NCBI GenBank assembly: GCA_033764335.1
Contig: JANRJC010000066.1
Location: forward strand, 51,250 to 115,249
Direction: 5' to 3'
DNA length: 64,000 nt
Origin: JAGQVA01 sp033764335
Lineage (GTDB): Bacteria > Bacteroidota > Bacteroidia > J057
Under the pieces are notes generated by a model. The model did not search any database, was not told the origin of the DNA, and worked only from the letters and a program-made list of their open reading frames with translations. Position numbers and translations under genes: made by a program. This document shows positions 54,354 to 63,209 of the stretch, piece by piece; the stretch's first letter is position 1, and the number at the start of each line of letters is the position of its first letter.

Positions 54354-55661
54354 ATGACAAAATTTTCTGCGTTTTTCCTGCTCTTTCTGGGAGCAACCTT
54401 ATCCTTTGCACAAGGCCTTTCTCTTCCGATAGACTTTGAATCCACAACCCAGGTTTACACCTTCAATGACTTCAGCGGAGGCATAGCGACCGTTATCGCC
54501 AACCCACAATCCAACGGCATTAATACAAGCACAAACGTAGGGAAAATGGTCAAAGGTGCCGGCGATCCCTGGGCGGGAAGTTATATGACAATGGAAAACC
54601 CCCTGGATTTTTCGGTAAACCGCACCTTTAAGATGAAAGTATTTTCACCCCGCGTTGGCGCCCGCGCATTGCTGAAAGTCGAAAACCTTACCACAGGCAG
54701 CATCTTTTTTCAGACAGAAGATACCGTTACCGTTGCTAATGCCTGGGAGGAACTGACCTTCGATTTTAGTTACGCAGACATTAGCCAGTCATACTCCAAA
54801 CTGGTCTTCATCTTCGACCTCGGCGTAGTGGGCGATGGCACTTCTAATTTCACTTTTTTGTTTGACGATGTTCAACTCGTTTACGAAGGCCCCTATCAAT
54901 CCCGGATTGACCTGCCCATTAGTTTTAACGATACGACTGTTGATTATACCCTGACCGATTTTGGGGGAAACTATTCTGTTTTGGCTACGGATCCCACCGG
55001 AGGTACAAATAAAGTTGCCAAAACCGTCAAAACCCTCGGCGCAGCAACCTGGGCAGGAACCACCATGGGAGTGCCCCGATTGGCTACACCGATTCCTGTA
55101 ACTCCGACTCAAACAAAAATGAATGTAAGAGTTTATTCTCCTAAAGTCGGAATCCCTGTAAGGCTGAAAATAGAAGATGCCAATGACCCTACCCGCAGCG
55201 TCGAAACCCAGACCAATACTACCCTTGCAAATGCCTGGGAAACGATCGAGTTTGATTTTAGCAATGAAGCGACGGGAACCGCGGTTATCAACTTTAGTTA
55301 TACCTTTAACATGGCCTCTATTTTCTTTAATTTTAATTCCGACGGCGTGGCCATTGGGGCGGATTCGGTTTATTATTGGGACGATGTCAAGTTTGGCCCT
55401 GCGTCCTCCGTAGGGATCGAAAAAGAGCTAAAAGCAAACCTCACTTATTATCCCAACCCTGTTCATGAGCAATTTTTTATTCAGGCAGAAGGCCGTATTG
55501 ATGCTGTGAGCCTGTACAATCAAATGGGACAAATGGTGTTTAAAACCCGCGGCGAGAACAATGAAATCACCCTCGATATGAAGGCTTTTGCGCCGGGCGT
55601 TTACGTTGCAAAAGTACGTGTAGGGGAAACGGTGGGAGCCATTCGGATTTTGAAATACTGA
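54354..55661 (+). CDS. T9SS-secreted protein with two carbohydrate-binding-like repeats
   Basis: 435 residues from MTKFSAFFLLFLGATLSFAQ (signal peptide); the frame is open 31 codons further upstream. Two related domains of about 165 residues follow (SLPIDFESTTQVYTFNDFSGG and DLPISFNDTTVDYTLTDFGG; each with AWE(E/T) and FDF(S)), of a beta-sandwich type common in glycan-binding secreted proteins. No catalytic domain is present. The type A sorting domain begins near NLTYYPNPVHEQFFIQ and ends GAIRILKY. It is convergent with ATPase copy 3, with a 6-bp gap. Confidence 0.85.
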   Translation: MTKFSAFFLLFLGATLSFAQGLSLPIDFESTTQVYTFNDFSGGIATVIANPQSNGINTSTNVGKMVKGAGDPWAGSYMTMENPLDFSVNRTFKMKVFSPRVGARALLKVENLTTGSIFFQTEDTVTVANAWEELTFDFSYADISQSYSKLVFIFDLGVVGDGTSNFTFLFDDVQLVYEGPYQSRIDLPISFNDTTVDYTLTDFGGNYSVLATDPTGGTNKVAKTVKTLGAATWAGTTMGVPRLATPIPVTPTQTKMNVRVYSPKVGIPVRLKIEDANDPTRSVETQTNTTLANAWETIEFDFSNEATGTAVINFSYTFNMASIFFNFNSDGVAIGADSVYYWDDVKFGPASSVGIEKELKANLTYYPNPVHEQFFIQAEGRIDAVSLYNQMGQMVFKTRGENNEITLDMKAFAPGVYVAKVRVGETVGAIRILKY

Positions 55662-55667
55662 AACTAT

Positions 55668-56984
55668 CTATAAGATTTCATCAAAAATCTGCTTCATTGC
55701 AAATACGGAGTACAGCGGCAGATTGACAAACTCCTTATCTCGGGAAAAAGGGCGGGGAGAAATTCGGAGAATATGTTTAGGAGCATATTTTTCCGAATAA
55801 CTCCGCAAACTTTTCAGGTTGCGACTAAGCCCGCTTTTGACTTCTACTGGAACGATTTCATTGCCTAATTGCACCACAAAATCCACCTCCGCATCGCTAC
55901 CGGATGTCCAGTAAAACAAACTATCCGAATTACTTTTGACAAGTTCTGCAGCTACAAAATTTTCAGTAAACGCACCATTATACTCCGCAAATAGTTCTAT
56001 GGGCTTAAGAATAAGATCAGAGGTCAGGCGTAACATTGCCCCAAGTAACCCTGTGTCAAGTAGATATATTTTAAATTTTTCATAATCCACATATCCTGCC
56101 AAAGGTATTTTGGGGGCGCGCAAATGATAGGCAGGATATATCAGACCTGCGTTTTTCAACCATTCAATGGTCTGTTCGAAGGTTGAGGCCCGCGAATTTT
56201 TACGAACATCACCATACTTAAATTTTTTATTTTCACGGGCCAGTTGGAAGGGAATCGAATGCCATAACTCAGCGGTTTTCATTACCTGAACCCCATCTGT
56301 GTATTTGGAAAAATCGCGGCTATAAGCTTCCAGTATCTCATTTTGAATCGTTCGCACCGCTGCGATGTCGCGGTTTTGCTGATAATCCTGCACTACCTCT
56401 GGCATTCCTCCCACATAAAGGTACATTTTCAGGTGAGACAATAACTTTTCATGAAGCACTTCTGCAAGGGGGGTTGGTTGGTTAAGACGATAAATTTGTT
56501 CGACCAGTAACTTCTCTCCCATTGCATCCATATATTCTTCAAAACTCATGGGATGCAGGGTCATGAAATTGACTTTCCCTACGGGAAAGCTACTCGTTTT
56601 ACCTACCTGAACCCCCAGTAGTGACCCCGCCGCGATAAGATGAACGTCAGGGGCCTGTTCGTAAAAATATTTAAGACTGGTGATTGCCTCTGGCAAAACC
56701 TGTATTTCATCAAAACAAATGAGTGTATCCCTCGTTTCGATTTTTCTGCCGAGATATAAGCCAATATTATGAATGATTGCCGAAGGAGAGAGGTTACCGG
56801 TGAAAAGAGTTTTCAAATCCGGAGTTTGCTCAAAATTCAGATACACATACTCCTTATATTCGTTACGACCAAAGGCATTGATCAGCCAGGTTTTACCCAC
56901 CTGACGAGCACCCTGCAACAATAAAGGTTTGCGTCGGTCGCTTTTTTTCCAGGCCAGTAACTGGCCGTATAAAGTCCGTTTCAT
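55668..56984 (-). CDS. AAA_14/DUF4143 ATP-binding protein (copy 3)
   Basis: 438 residues. Walker A GARQVGKT (25-32), Walker B LICFDEIQ, AAGSLLGVQVGK, SFPVGKVNFMTLHPMSFEEY, and DUF4143 with AEVDFVVQLGNEIVPVEVKSG. This longer subtype shares features with copy 4 (57198-58559), which is encoded divergently from a shared 213-bp gap. It is not the same subfamily as copies 1 and 2. Three direct repeats with a 33-bp period end 4 bp before its start codon. The function is unknown. Confidence 0.9.
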   Translation of the reverse strand: MKRTLYGQLLAWKKSDRRKPLLLQGARQVGKTWLINAFGRNEYKEYVYLNFEQTPDLKTLFTGNLSPSAIIHNIGLYLGRKIETRDTLICFDEIQVLPEAITSLKYFYEQAPDVHLIAAGSLLGVQVGKTSSFPVGKVNFMTLHPMSFEEYMDAMGEKLLVEQIYRLNQPTPLAEVLHEKLLSHLKMYLYVGGMPEVVQDYQQNRDIAAVRTIQNEILEAYSRDFSKYTDGVQVMKTAELWHSIPFQLARENKKFKYGDVRKNSRASTFEQTIEWLKNAGLIYPAYHLRAPKIPLAGYVDYEKFKIYLLDTGLLGAMLRLTSDLILKPIELFAEYNGAFTENFVAAELVKSNSDSLFYWTSGSDAEVDFVVQLGNEIVPVEVKSGLSRNLKSLRSYSEKYAPKHILRISPRPFSRDKEFVNLPLYSVFAMKQIFDEIL

Positions 56985-56987
56985 AAT

Positions 56988-57072
56988 TTATCTCCCAAAA
57001 AGTGTAACCAATATACTTTTTTATCTCCAAAAAAGTGTCGTTAATACACATTTTTATCTCCCAAAAAGTGTA
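56988..57072 (-). repeat. Three 33-bp-spaced direct repeats at ATPase copy 3
   Basis: TTATCTCCCAAAAAGTGTA starts at 56988, 57021 (one base different, last A missing) and 57054, exactly 33 bp apart. Each unit is 18-19 conserved bases plus a variable spacer of 14-15. The first lies directly against the ATPase copy 3 start codon. On the gene's own strand the unit reads TACACTTTTTGGGAGATAA. Confidence 0.92.
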
Positions 57073-57095
57073 ATCAGCCAAAAACCTTAGCAACT

Positions 57096-57180
57096 GCCCT
57101 TATTTTGATACAAAAAATGACCAAAATTGCCCTTATTTTGATACAAAATTTTTGTATTTTTACCCTTATTCTGTGCAAAA
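57096..57180 (+). repeat. Three 33-bp-spaced direct repeats at ATPase copy 4
   Basis: GCCCTTATTTTGATACAAAA starts at 57096 and 57129, and a diverged third (ACCCTTATTCTGTGCAAAA) starts at 57162, again exactly 33 bp apart. It is different in sequence from the set at 56988-57072 but has the same period. The last unit begins 36 bp before the ATPase copy 4 start codon. Confidence 0.92.
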
Positions 57181-57197
57181 ACATCGAAAAATAGAAA

Positions 57198-58559
57198 ATG
57201 AGGGCCTTTAAAAGATCATCTGAAAAATATTTAACCGAGTGGAAATCTAACCCGGCACGTAAACCGCTGATCTTACGGGGTGCCCGACAAGTGGGAAAAA
57301 CTACGTTGGTCAAAACGTTTTCGCAGTCCTATAAACATTTCCTGCTTTTAAATCTGGAGAAACCGGCTGATGCATCCTATTTTCAACTTTACGATGATGT
57401 TCATGTACTGGTAGAATCCCTATTTTTATCTCGCAACATTTCCGCTGATGACCGGGGGGAAACATTGTTGTTTATAGATGAAATTCAGGAATCGCCAAAA
57501 GCCATTGAACTGCTTAGGTATTTTTATGAGGAATTACCGGAACTGCATGTAATTGCCGCTGGCTCATTGCTGGAGTTTGCCATGAGAAAAGTCAACAGTT
57601 TTCCCGTCGGCAGAGTCGAATATCTATACCTGCACCCCTTAAACTTTGCCGAATACCTGGAGGCGATCGGCCATCACACAGCACTTAAACAACTAGACGA
57701 AGTACCCCTCAAGCCCTTTGCACATCCTGTGCTGCTTCAGTTGTTTAACCGCTATGCAATCATCGGAGGAATGCCGGAAGTGGTGAGATTGTCTATTGAA
57801 AAAGGAAGCCTGACAGATTTGCCAAAAGTCTATGAAAGTATTCAGGGAACCTATCGGGATGATGTAGAAAAATACACATCTTCTGATACAGAGCGAAAAG
57901 TTATTCGGCATGTCATCGAAACTGCGCACCTCTATCTTGACCAGCGCATTAAACTTCAGGGGTTTGGTAAATCCAATTATAGGTCGCGGGAGGTGGCAGA
58001 GGCAATACAAAACCTGGAAAACGCCAAAATTATCCAACTGATTTATCCATCTACTGATACCGAAATACCCCTCCGCCCCGATTTAAAAAAATCTCCCCGC
58101 TTGCAATTTTTAGATACGGGTTTAATCAATTATGCTCTGGGGATTCAGCCGGACATGCTGGCACTGCAAGATTTAAGCACATCCTATAAAGGAGCCATCA
58201 TTCCCCATTTAATTACACAGGAACTCATTTCTCTCAATACCATCACTTATCGCAAACCCAATTTCTGGGTAAGAGAAAAAAACCAGGCTTCTGCCGAAGT
58301 GGATCTAATCATTCCCTATAAGGATAAAATCATCCCGGTGGAGATCAAATCGGGAAGTGTAGGTAAACTAAAATCCCTCCACCAGTTTGTGGAGCGCACC
58401 AACCACCCTTATGCGGTGCGGATTTATGCCGGAGAATTTCGAATTGAACAAACCAAAACCCCGGGAGACGTGCCCTATCTCCTCATGAACCTACCCTATT
58501 ACCTCGGCACAAAAATTCTGGATTATATTGATCATTTTGTCAAAAATTACCGTCTGTAA
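57198..58559 (+). CDS. AAA_14/DUF4143 ATP-binding protein (copy 4)
   Basis: 453 residues. Walker A GARQVGKT (28-35), Walker B LLFIDEIQE, VIAAGSLLEFAMRKV, SFPVGRVEYLYLHPLNFAEY, and DUF4143 with AEVDLIIPYKDKIIPVEIKSG. It shares its subtype with copy 3 but is well diverged, so the pair is not a recent duplication. It is transcribed away from copy 3; each gene has its own set of 33-bp-period repeats. No partner gene follows. A terminator-like hairpin lies downstream but belongs to the convergent T9SS gene. Confidence 0.9.
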   Translation: MRAFKRSSEKYLTEWKSNPARKPLILRGARQVGKTTLVKTFSQSYKHFLLLNLEKPADASYFQLYDDVHVLVESLFLSRNISADDRGETLLFIDEIQESPKAIELLRYFYEELPELHVIAAGSLLEFAMRKVNSFPVGRVEYLYLHPLNFAEYLEAIGHHTALKQLDEVPLKPFAHPVLLQLFNRYAIIGGMPEVVRLSIEKGSLTDLPKVYESIQGTYRDDVEKYTSSDTERKVIRHVIETAHLYLDQRIKLQGFGKSNYRSREVAEAIQNLENAKIIQLIYPSTDTEIPLRPDLKKSPRLQFLDTGLINYALGIQPDMLALQDLSTSYKGAIIPHLITQELISLNTITYRKPNFWVREKNQASAEVDLIIPYKDKIIPVEIKSGSVGKLKSLHQFVERTNHPYAVRIYAGEFRIEQTKTPGDVPYLLMNLPYYLGTKILDYIDHFVKNYRL

Positions 58560-58632
58560 TGAATCGGGCAAAAAAATTGTGCAATGGCTTATTAAAACGA
58601 ATCGTTAACTAAGTCACTAACTAAGTTCTCAC

Positions 58633-58662
58633 AAAAAAGGCCATCCCATTAAGGGACGGCCT
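58633..58662 (-). terminator. Terminator of the T9SS gene at 58.7 kb
   Basis: On the minus strand a 10-bp stem (AGGCCGTCCC / GGGATGGCCT, with one G-T pair) and loop TTAAT is followed by TTTTTTG. It lies 41 bp after the gene's stop. Confidence 0.85.
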
Positions 58663-58702
58663 GCAAATATCCGGAAGGAGATATCAGAAAAATTTCGTTC
58701 AA

Positions 58703-60295
58703 TCAGGGGGTAATCACCATTCGTTGGTTTACGGTTTTACTCCCTTGTGATACAGAAAGCAGGTACATACCCCCGGCCAGCCCGTTTACATCCATCTTCA
58801 CAATTCGATGACCTCTGACGCCGGGAAGCATTTGTCTTCGCACCACCTGACCATTCAGACTGATCAGTTGAATGATTATCGCTTCCTCGGCATTGGTCCC
58901 GATTTCCACCTTAAATACATCGTCCACGACAGGATTAGGATACGTTTTTACTACCAAACCCGCCTCGCTGTTTGCACTCACATTTACTTCTACCACACTG
59001 CCTACAGACGTTCTTCCATCCATATCCACCTGCCGCAGACGATAATACACTCGGCTTACACCCGGTTGACGTACCTGCATATCCGTAAATTCATATTCGG
59101 TGCGGGTAGTCGAATAGCCAACACCACCAACCTCACCCGCTTTCACATAGGCTTCCCGATCCACCGACCGCTCAATTTCAAAATGATGATTATTGACCTC
59201 GGTAAGCGTAGTCCAGGTAAGTTTTGCATGGTTGTTTTGCATCTTCGCAGCAAAATTCTCCACCTGTGCCGGGAGCACATTGTCCACGCTTACCGTTACC
59301 ATCGCTTCTGTACAACAGCCGGAAGGATGGCAAATCTCATACTTAAATGAAACATCTCCCACAAATCCCACCGCAGGGGAAAAGTCTATCTGTCCCGAAG
59401 GTGTGATGACCACACTTCCTAACGTCGAAGGCGGTACGCTGCTCAGCGACATATCTGCTGCACTTGGCGTAAATCCGGGGTTATTGCCCAGATCATTGGC
59501 CAGCACACTGATGGGATAGCTGCCTGCATTGGCCAGCACAATTACCTGATCGTCATTGGCAATCGGAGTGTTTGCTCCGGCGCGTACCTCGCGAAACTCA
59601 ATATCGTCAATCGCCAAATCGTTCCCTGCCCCACCCCACTTTCCGTTTTCAATTTCGATAGTAAGCGAAGTTACGCCTGCCGGTACGGTATAGTTGTATC
59701 CGTAATAATACCACTGACCATTATCCGGAAGATTGGGTGAAAAACCAATCAGCGTGCCATTGACTACATAACGAAAACGGGGTTTGGAAACGCCTGCACC
59801 GGTATTCAGGTTTTTGTACCAGGCCCCAAAACAATAAGTTTCGCCCGGTGTGACCGTCACACTCGTCGCCCAAAGGTTCATATAACTGCTGCTCCCGTTG
59901 GGGTTTTGGGCGGGAAAATCAACTACCAACATGTGCCCCTCTCCGTTGTCGTAGGTATGGTCATTTCCACTCCACGCAAAATAACAGATATTTGGATCTT
60001 GGAGGAGGGTAATTCGCCCCCAAAGTTCCAGCGTATTGGCCGGTGGGCATACGATATAGGAAAGATCGGAGGAAAAATTCACCAACGGGTTATTCGGATC
60101 GGTGATTTCTACCTCAAAATTTCCATTCAAAACCAGGTTGGGTCCCTTGCAGCCACCCGGAGGGCAGGTTCCCTGCGCCGAGGCCGACACAAGGCCCCCC
60201 AGGCAAAATACACACATTAACGTCAGACTTCTCTTAAAAAAATTTGATGATCTTAAAGCAACAGGCCATTTTTTAATAAACAAAATCCTTCTCAT
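58703..60295 (-). CDS. T9SS-secreted protein with carbohydrate-binding-like and cadherin-like segments
   Basis: About 530 residues. The start is uncertain: MRRILFIKK at 60295 is chosen, and ATGs 4, 9 and 12 codons upstream are in frame. A hydrophobic signal (SLTLMCVFCLGGLVSASAQG) follows about 25 polar residues. Then a beta-sandwich of CBM type (LVLNGNFEVE to DDIEFREV), a cadherin/Ig-like segment (PIANDDQVIVLANAGSYPIS, VSFKYEICHPSGCC), an FN3-like domain (AKLTWTTLTEVNNHHFEIER) and a sorting domain (KTYPNPVVDDVFKVEI). It is probably a surface glycan-binding protein. Confidence 0.83.
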   Translation of the reverse strand: MRRILFIKKWPVALRSSNFFKRSLTLMCVFCLGGLVSASAQGTCPPGGCKGPNLVLNGNFEVEITDPNNPLVNFSSDLSYIVCPPANTLELWGRITLLQDPNICYFAWSGNDHTYDNGEGHMLVVDFPAQNPNGSSSYMNLWATSVTVTPGETYCFGAWYKNLNTGAGVSKPRFRYVVNGTLIGFSPNLPDNGQWYYYGYNYTVPAGVTSLTIEIENGKWGGAGNDLAIDDIEFREVRAGANTPIANDDQVIVLANAGSYPISVLANDLGNNPGFTPSAADMSLSSVPPSTLGSVVITPSGQIDFSPAVGFVGDVSFKYEICHPSGCCTEAMVTVSVDNVLPAQVENFAAKMQNNHAKLTWTTLTEVNNHHFEIERSVDREAYVKAGEVGGVGYSTTRTEYEFTDMQVRQPGVSRVYYRLRQVDMDGRTSVGSVVEVNVSANSEAGLVVKTYPNPVVDDVFKVEIGTNAEEAIIIQLISLNGQVVRRQMLPGVRGHRIVKMDVNGLAGGMYLLSVSQGSKTVNQRMVITP

Positions 60296-60486
60296 CCGCC
60301 AAGTCATTCTCGCGTTGAACATTATTCTCACTCTCTCTAACAGGGTTTGTTTTCAGGTATGTCAGATGTAAGGTTTAAGGCAAATGTTGTACCATCTAAT
60401 AAACGGCCTTACGTGTAAAATGCGATATTTTCGCTAATAATAAACATTAACTCACTTAGTATTTTCATCTTGCGGAATAGTTCAAA

Positions 60487-60523
60487 AATAATAATGACCG
60501 ATACCTGTCTGCACAGATACCGG
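60487..60523 (-). terminator. Probable terminator of the BlaI/M56 operon
   Basis: The minus strand folds into an 11-bp stem (CCGGTATCTGT / ACAGGTATCGG, with two G-T pairs) and a 4-nt loop, followed by TCATTATTATTTTTG. It lies 28 bp after the M56 stop. Confidence 0.6.
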
Positions 60524-60550
60524 CCATGTAATAAAATTTGCGGAAGTGTA

Positions 60551-62620
60551 TTAAAAGTCAAACTGTAAAGAGCCGTCTTCGTCGGCGTCAAATCCAAACT
60601 TTCGGAGAATGGCCCGGTACTTCCGGTTTTGATCGCCCGAAAGTTTTTTCCCGTTGATTTTTAATTCGCCATCCTGAACCCGGATTTTCACTTTTTCATC
60701 CGCCGAGAGAATTAATCCATCTCGGAGTAGTTCGGATTTTAAGTTGGAGGACATTCCCTTGTATCGCTCACGTTCTGCGCGGACTTGTTCTTCCACTTCC
60801 CGCATTTGTTCGCGGACATGCTCTTGTTGCTCGCGCATGTGCTGCTGTTGCTCGCGCATGTGTTCCTGTTGCTCCTGTATGCGATCATGATGTTCCTGAC
60901 GAATTCTTTCTTCCATCTCGCGCATGCGTTCTCGGCTGAGTTCCTGCATTTCCCGCTGATGTTCCTGCATTTCGCGTGCCCTTTCAAGGGCTTCCATTTC
61001 GCGTTCCAGGGCTTCTTCATGACGGCGAAGGATCTCTTCCTCTTTTCGCTGAAAGTCTTCTTCGTGCAGTTGATTCCGGCTTTCTGCTAGTTGCCGACGG
61101 GCTTCTTCAAAGGCCTCCCGGTGCTCTTTGCTTCCCAGCATTTTTTCGTGTTCCAGCATCTCCAGAGCATTTGCCAGGCTTTGTTCGCGAGAAACATCGG
61201 CGTAAAATCTCGCCTGCATGCTGAGTTTTTCGGCGTATTCTCTCCAATATTCGCCTACTTCCTGACTCCACTCTTCTTGCTGCTCCTGAAATTCCAACAT
61301 AGATTCGCGAAAGGCTTTCATTGCAGCACTGTCGGGCAGTTCCGAACTAAAAAAGTTTTCGGGAAACTCGGGGAATTCGGGAAATTCGGGCATCTCTGGC
61401 ATTTCGGGCATCTCTCCCCAACCGCCTTCGGGTTCTGCGGGCGGAGCTACCGCCGGAGGAGGGGTATCTATCGAAGCGTAAAACTCCGGGTAACCAATCA
61501 TGCCGGGGACGGAAGGTATTGCAGCCACCAGCGGGAAATCTTCTAGTTCTTGGGCAATATTCTGTGCAAAGGGTCTTACCGTCTGAGGAGAAAGTCCTGC
61601 CACTGCGGTCAAAACAATCACCAGTATAAGCCCGAAAACGGATTTTCCCTGTAATTGTGCTTCAGTGGCTTCGGGTACAACGATACGGCGGATGCGGCGA
61701 AGCAGGTATTTTTTCTGGCCACTCAGTCCCATCGCCAGGCGCAGGTTTGACAGCCGGTTTTCTTCCAAATCTGCCAACACTCTTGCGTAGGACAACGGAT
61801 CACCGCAGTATTTTACGGCAAGGTCATCACAACAATGTTCGCGCTCGGTCTGTATCTGGGAGGAAATCCACCAGTATGCCGGATGGTAAAAAAGAAGGGA
61901 TTCTACCATCGAAATCAGCATATTGATGAGAAAGTCGTTGCGCCGGATATGGGCAAGTTCATGTACAATCACTGCCTCCAATTGGGCGGGCGAAATTCCG
62001 TTTAACATTCCTACCGGGAGGAGAATTACGGGTTTTAAATGTCCGATAACCATTGGCACCGATACCCGAAAAGATTCATACAGGGTAATGCTGCGGTTTA
62101 ACCCTACTTTTTCGGCCAGCTTATTCACTTTTAGTTTCCAGTCGTATTCTACCGGGCGCACGCCGTTTGACCGCAACTGATGCACGTGGTATAAGCCCCC
62201 GGCCCAGCGCAAGGTGAAAAACATAAAACCTGCGGCCCATATCACCGAAATCCAGGGCATATACGGACGCATCCGCTGCGAAAATTCCCATAACTGATAG
62301 TCAGCCGATGATATTTCCGCCATTTCAATATACATCTCCTCCGAAAAATCTGCGGCCCAGGTTTCCTCGTATTCCATCGAAATCTGCTGATTATAAAAAT
62401 TTCCATACTGGGTCAGAAAGGTGGCTACGATCCAGGTAAACAACACTCCCAGCGCAAGGAGAGAGAGGAAATACCGCGATTCGGGCGAACGGCCTTTCAT
62501 CAGGGTTAGGAAGATGGCGAGGGCAACCACAACGATTAGTCCCTGCCAGAGCGAGTGAAGAAGCGTCCATCCCAGAGCTTCTGTCAATACATTTACCATC
62601 ATATTATTCGGGAAATTCAT
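60551..62620 (-). CDS. BlaR1-like M56 peptidase with long coiled-coil domain
   Basis: 689 residues. Three N-terminal membrane helices (about 18-40, 48-70, 118-140), the M56 zinc peptidase site VIVHELAHIRR (His220, Glu221, His224) with a downstream Glu in TEREHCCDD, and a fourth helix (about 328-345). In place of the penicillin-binding sensor of BlaR1 there is a Pro/Glu repeat (MPEMPEMPEFPEFPEFPENF) and then about 220 residues of Glu/Arg/Gln/His/Met-rich coiled coil (420-640), ending in a small domain (ILSADEKVKIRVQDGELKIN). The peptidase should cleave the BlaI repressor encoded 2 bp upstream. The inducing signal is unknown. Confidence 0.88.
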   Translation of the reverse strand: MNFPNNMMVNVLTEALGWTLLHSLWQGLIVVVALAIFLTLMKGRSPESRYFLSLLALGVLFTWIVATFLTQYGNFYNQQISMEYEETWAADFSEEMYIEMAEISSADYQLWEFSQRMRPYMPWISVIWAAGFMFFTLRWAGGLYHVHQLRSNGVRPVEYDWKLKVNKLAEKVGLNRSITLYESFRVSVPMVIGHLKPVILLPVGMLNGISPAQLEAVIVHELAHIRRNDFLINMLISMVESLLFYHPAYWWISSQIQTEREHCCDDLAVKYCGDPLSYARVLADLEENRLSNLRLAMGLSGQKKYLLRRIRRIVVPEATEAQLQGKSVFGLILVIVLTAVAGLSPQTVRPFAQNIAQELEDFPLVAAIPSVPGMIGYPEFYASIDTPPPAVAPPAEPEGGWGEMPEMPEMPEFPEFPEFPENFFSSELPDSAAMKAFRESMLEFQEQQEEWSQEVGEYWREYAEKLSMQARFYADVSREQSLANALEMLEHEKMLGSKEHREAFEEARRQLAESRNQLHEEDFQRKEEEILRRHEEALEREMEALERAREMQEHQREMQELSRERMREMEERIRQEHHDRIQEQQEHMREQQQHMREQQEHVREQMREVEEQVRAERERYKGMSSNLKSELLRDGLILSADEKVKIRVQDGELKINGKKLSGDQNRKYRAILRKFGFDADEDGSLQFDF

Positions 62621-62622
62621 GA

Positions 62623-63006
62623 TTAAACTCCTTTCTGTTGATTTTTTTCCAGGTCATCGAGAAACCTGCGGATTTCGTCCAGTTCTTCTGTTGTGGTGTG
62701 GTGGTTGCCCAGTGCCTGCATCACGAGTTTCATGGCCGAACCCTGAAAAGCCGTGTCGAGAAACCGGTCGAGTAACTGACGCTGGGTATCTTCTTCGGAA
62801 ACCAGCGCGAGGTAAATATGCGTTTTTCCGTCCCTGCTGCGTTCCAGCAGGCCTTTTTCATACATGATCTGCATGAGTTTGAGGGTGGTGGTATAACCTA
62901 CCTCTTTGTCGGTGCTGAGTTGATCATTGATAAAACGAACGGTCGAAGGCCCGTGATCCCAGAGGATACGGAGGATTTCGAGTTCGCCATTAGTGGGTTT
63001 CGTCAT
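62623..63006 (-). CDS. BlaI/MecI/CopY-family repressor
   Basis: 127 residues: an N-terminal winged helix (LTNGELEILRILWDHGPSTV-like start, here TNGELEILRILWDHGPSTVR), GYTTTLKLMQIMYEKGLLER, and a C-terminal dimerisation helix region (LLDRFLDTAFQGSAMKLVMQ). It represses its own operon, and the co-encoded M56 peptidase (2-bp gap) relieves repression. Two identical-arm palindromes lie 41-83 bp upstream of the start and flank a likely -7 element. No beta-lactamase gene is nearby, so the regulon is not obvious. Confidence 0.93.
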   Translation of the reverse strand: MTKPTNGELEILRILWDHGPSTVRFINDQLSTDKEVGYTTTLKLMQIMYEKGLLERSRDGKTHIYLALVSEEDTQRQLLDRFLDTAFQGSAMKLVMQALGNHHTTTEELDEIRRFLDDLEKNQQKGV

Positions 63007-63046
63007 TGGTTTATTTTTTGGTTGCGGGTGTGGCCACCACCCAAAC

Positions 63047-63097
63047 TACGAACAAATTCGTATTACAAGTATATACGAAAAGATTCGTAATTACAAA
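63047..63097 (-). promoter_or_regulatory. Promoter with two BlaI operators
   Basis: TACGAA-N4-TTCGTA occurs at 63047-63062 and again at 63074-63089, centres 27 bp apart. On the minus strand TTTG (63097-63094) and TATACTTG (63073-63066) are 20 bp apart and fit -33 and -7 elements (one mismatch). One operator fills the promoter spacer and the other covers the expected transcription start. Confidence 0.75.
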
Positions 63098-63209
63098 TGG
63101 GGGAGGAAAAAAATTTGGGGAAAGCCCTAAAAAGAGCGCTGGTTTGAATTGGGGCGACCTGCTAGGCCGTGACAGTATTTAAAAGTGTTCGGACGGAGTA
63201 AATAGCAAA

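Noticed and set aside
56988..57180. CRISPR array
   Set aside because: Only three units per set, spacers of 13-15 bases, imperfect repeats and no cas genes; the two sets also differ in sequence.
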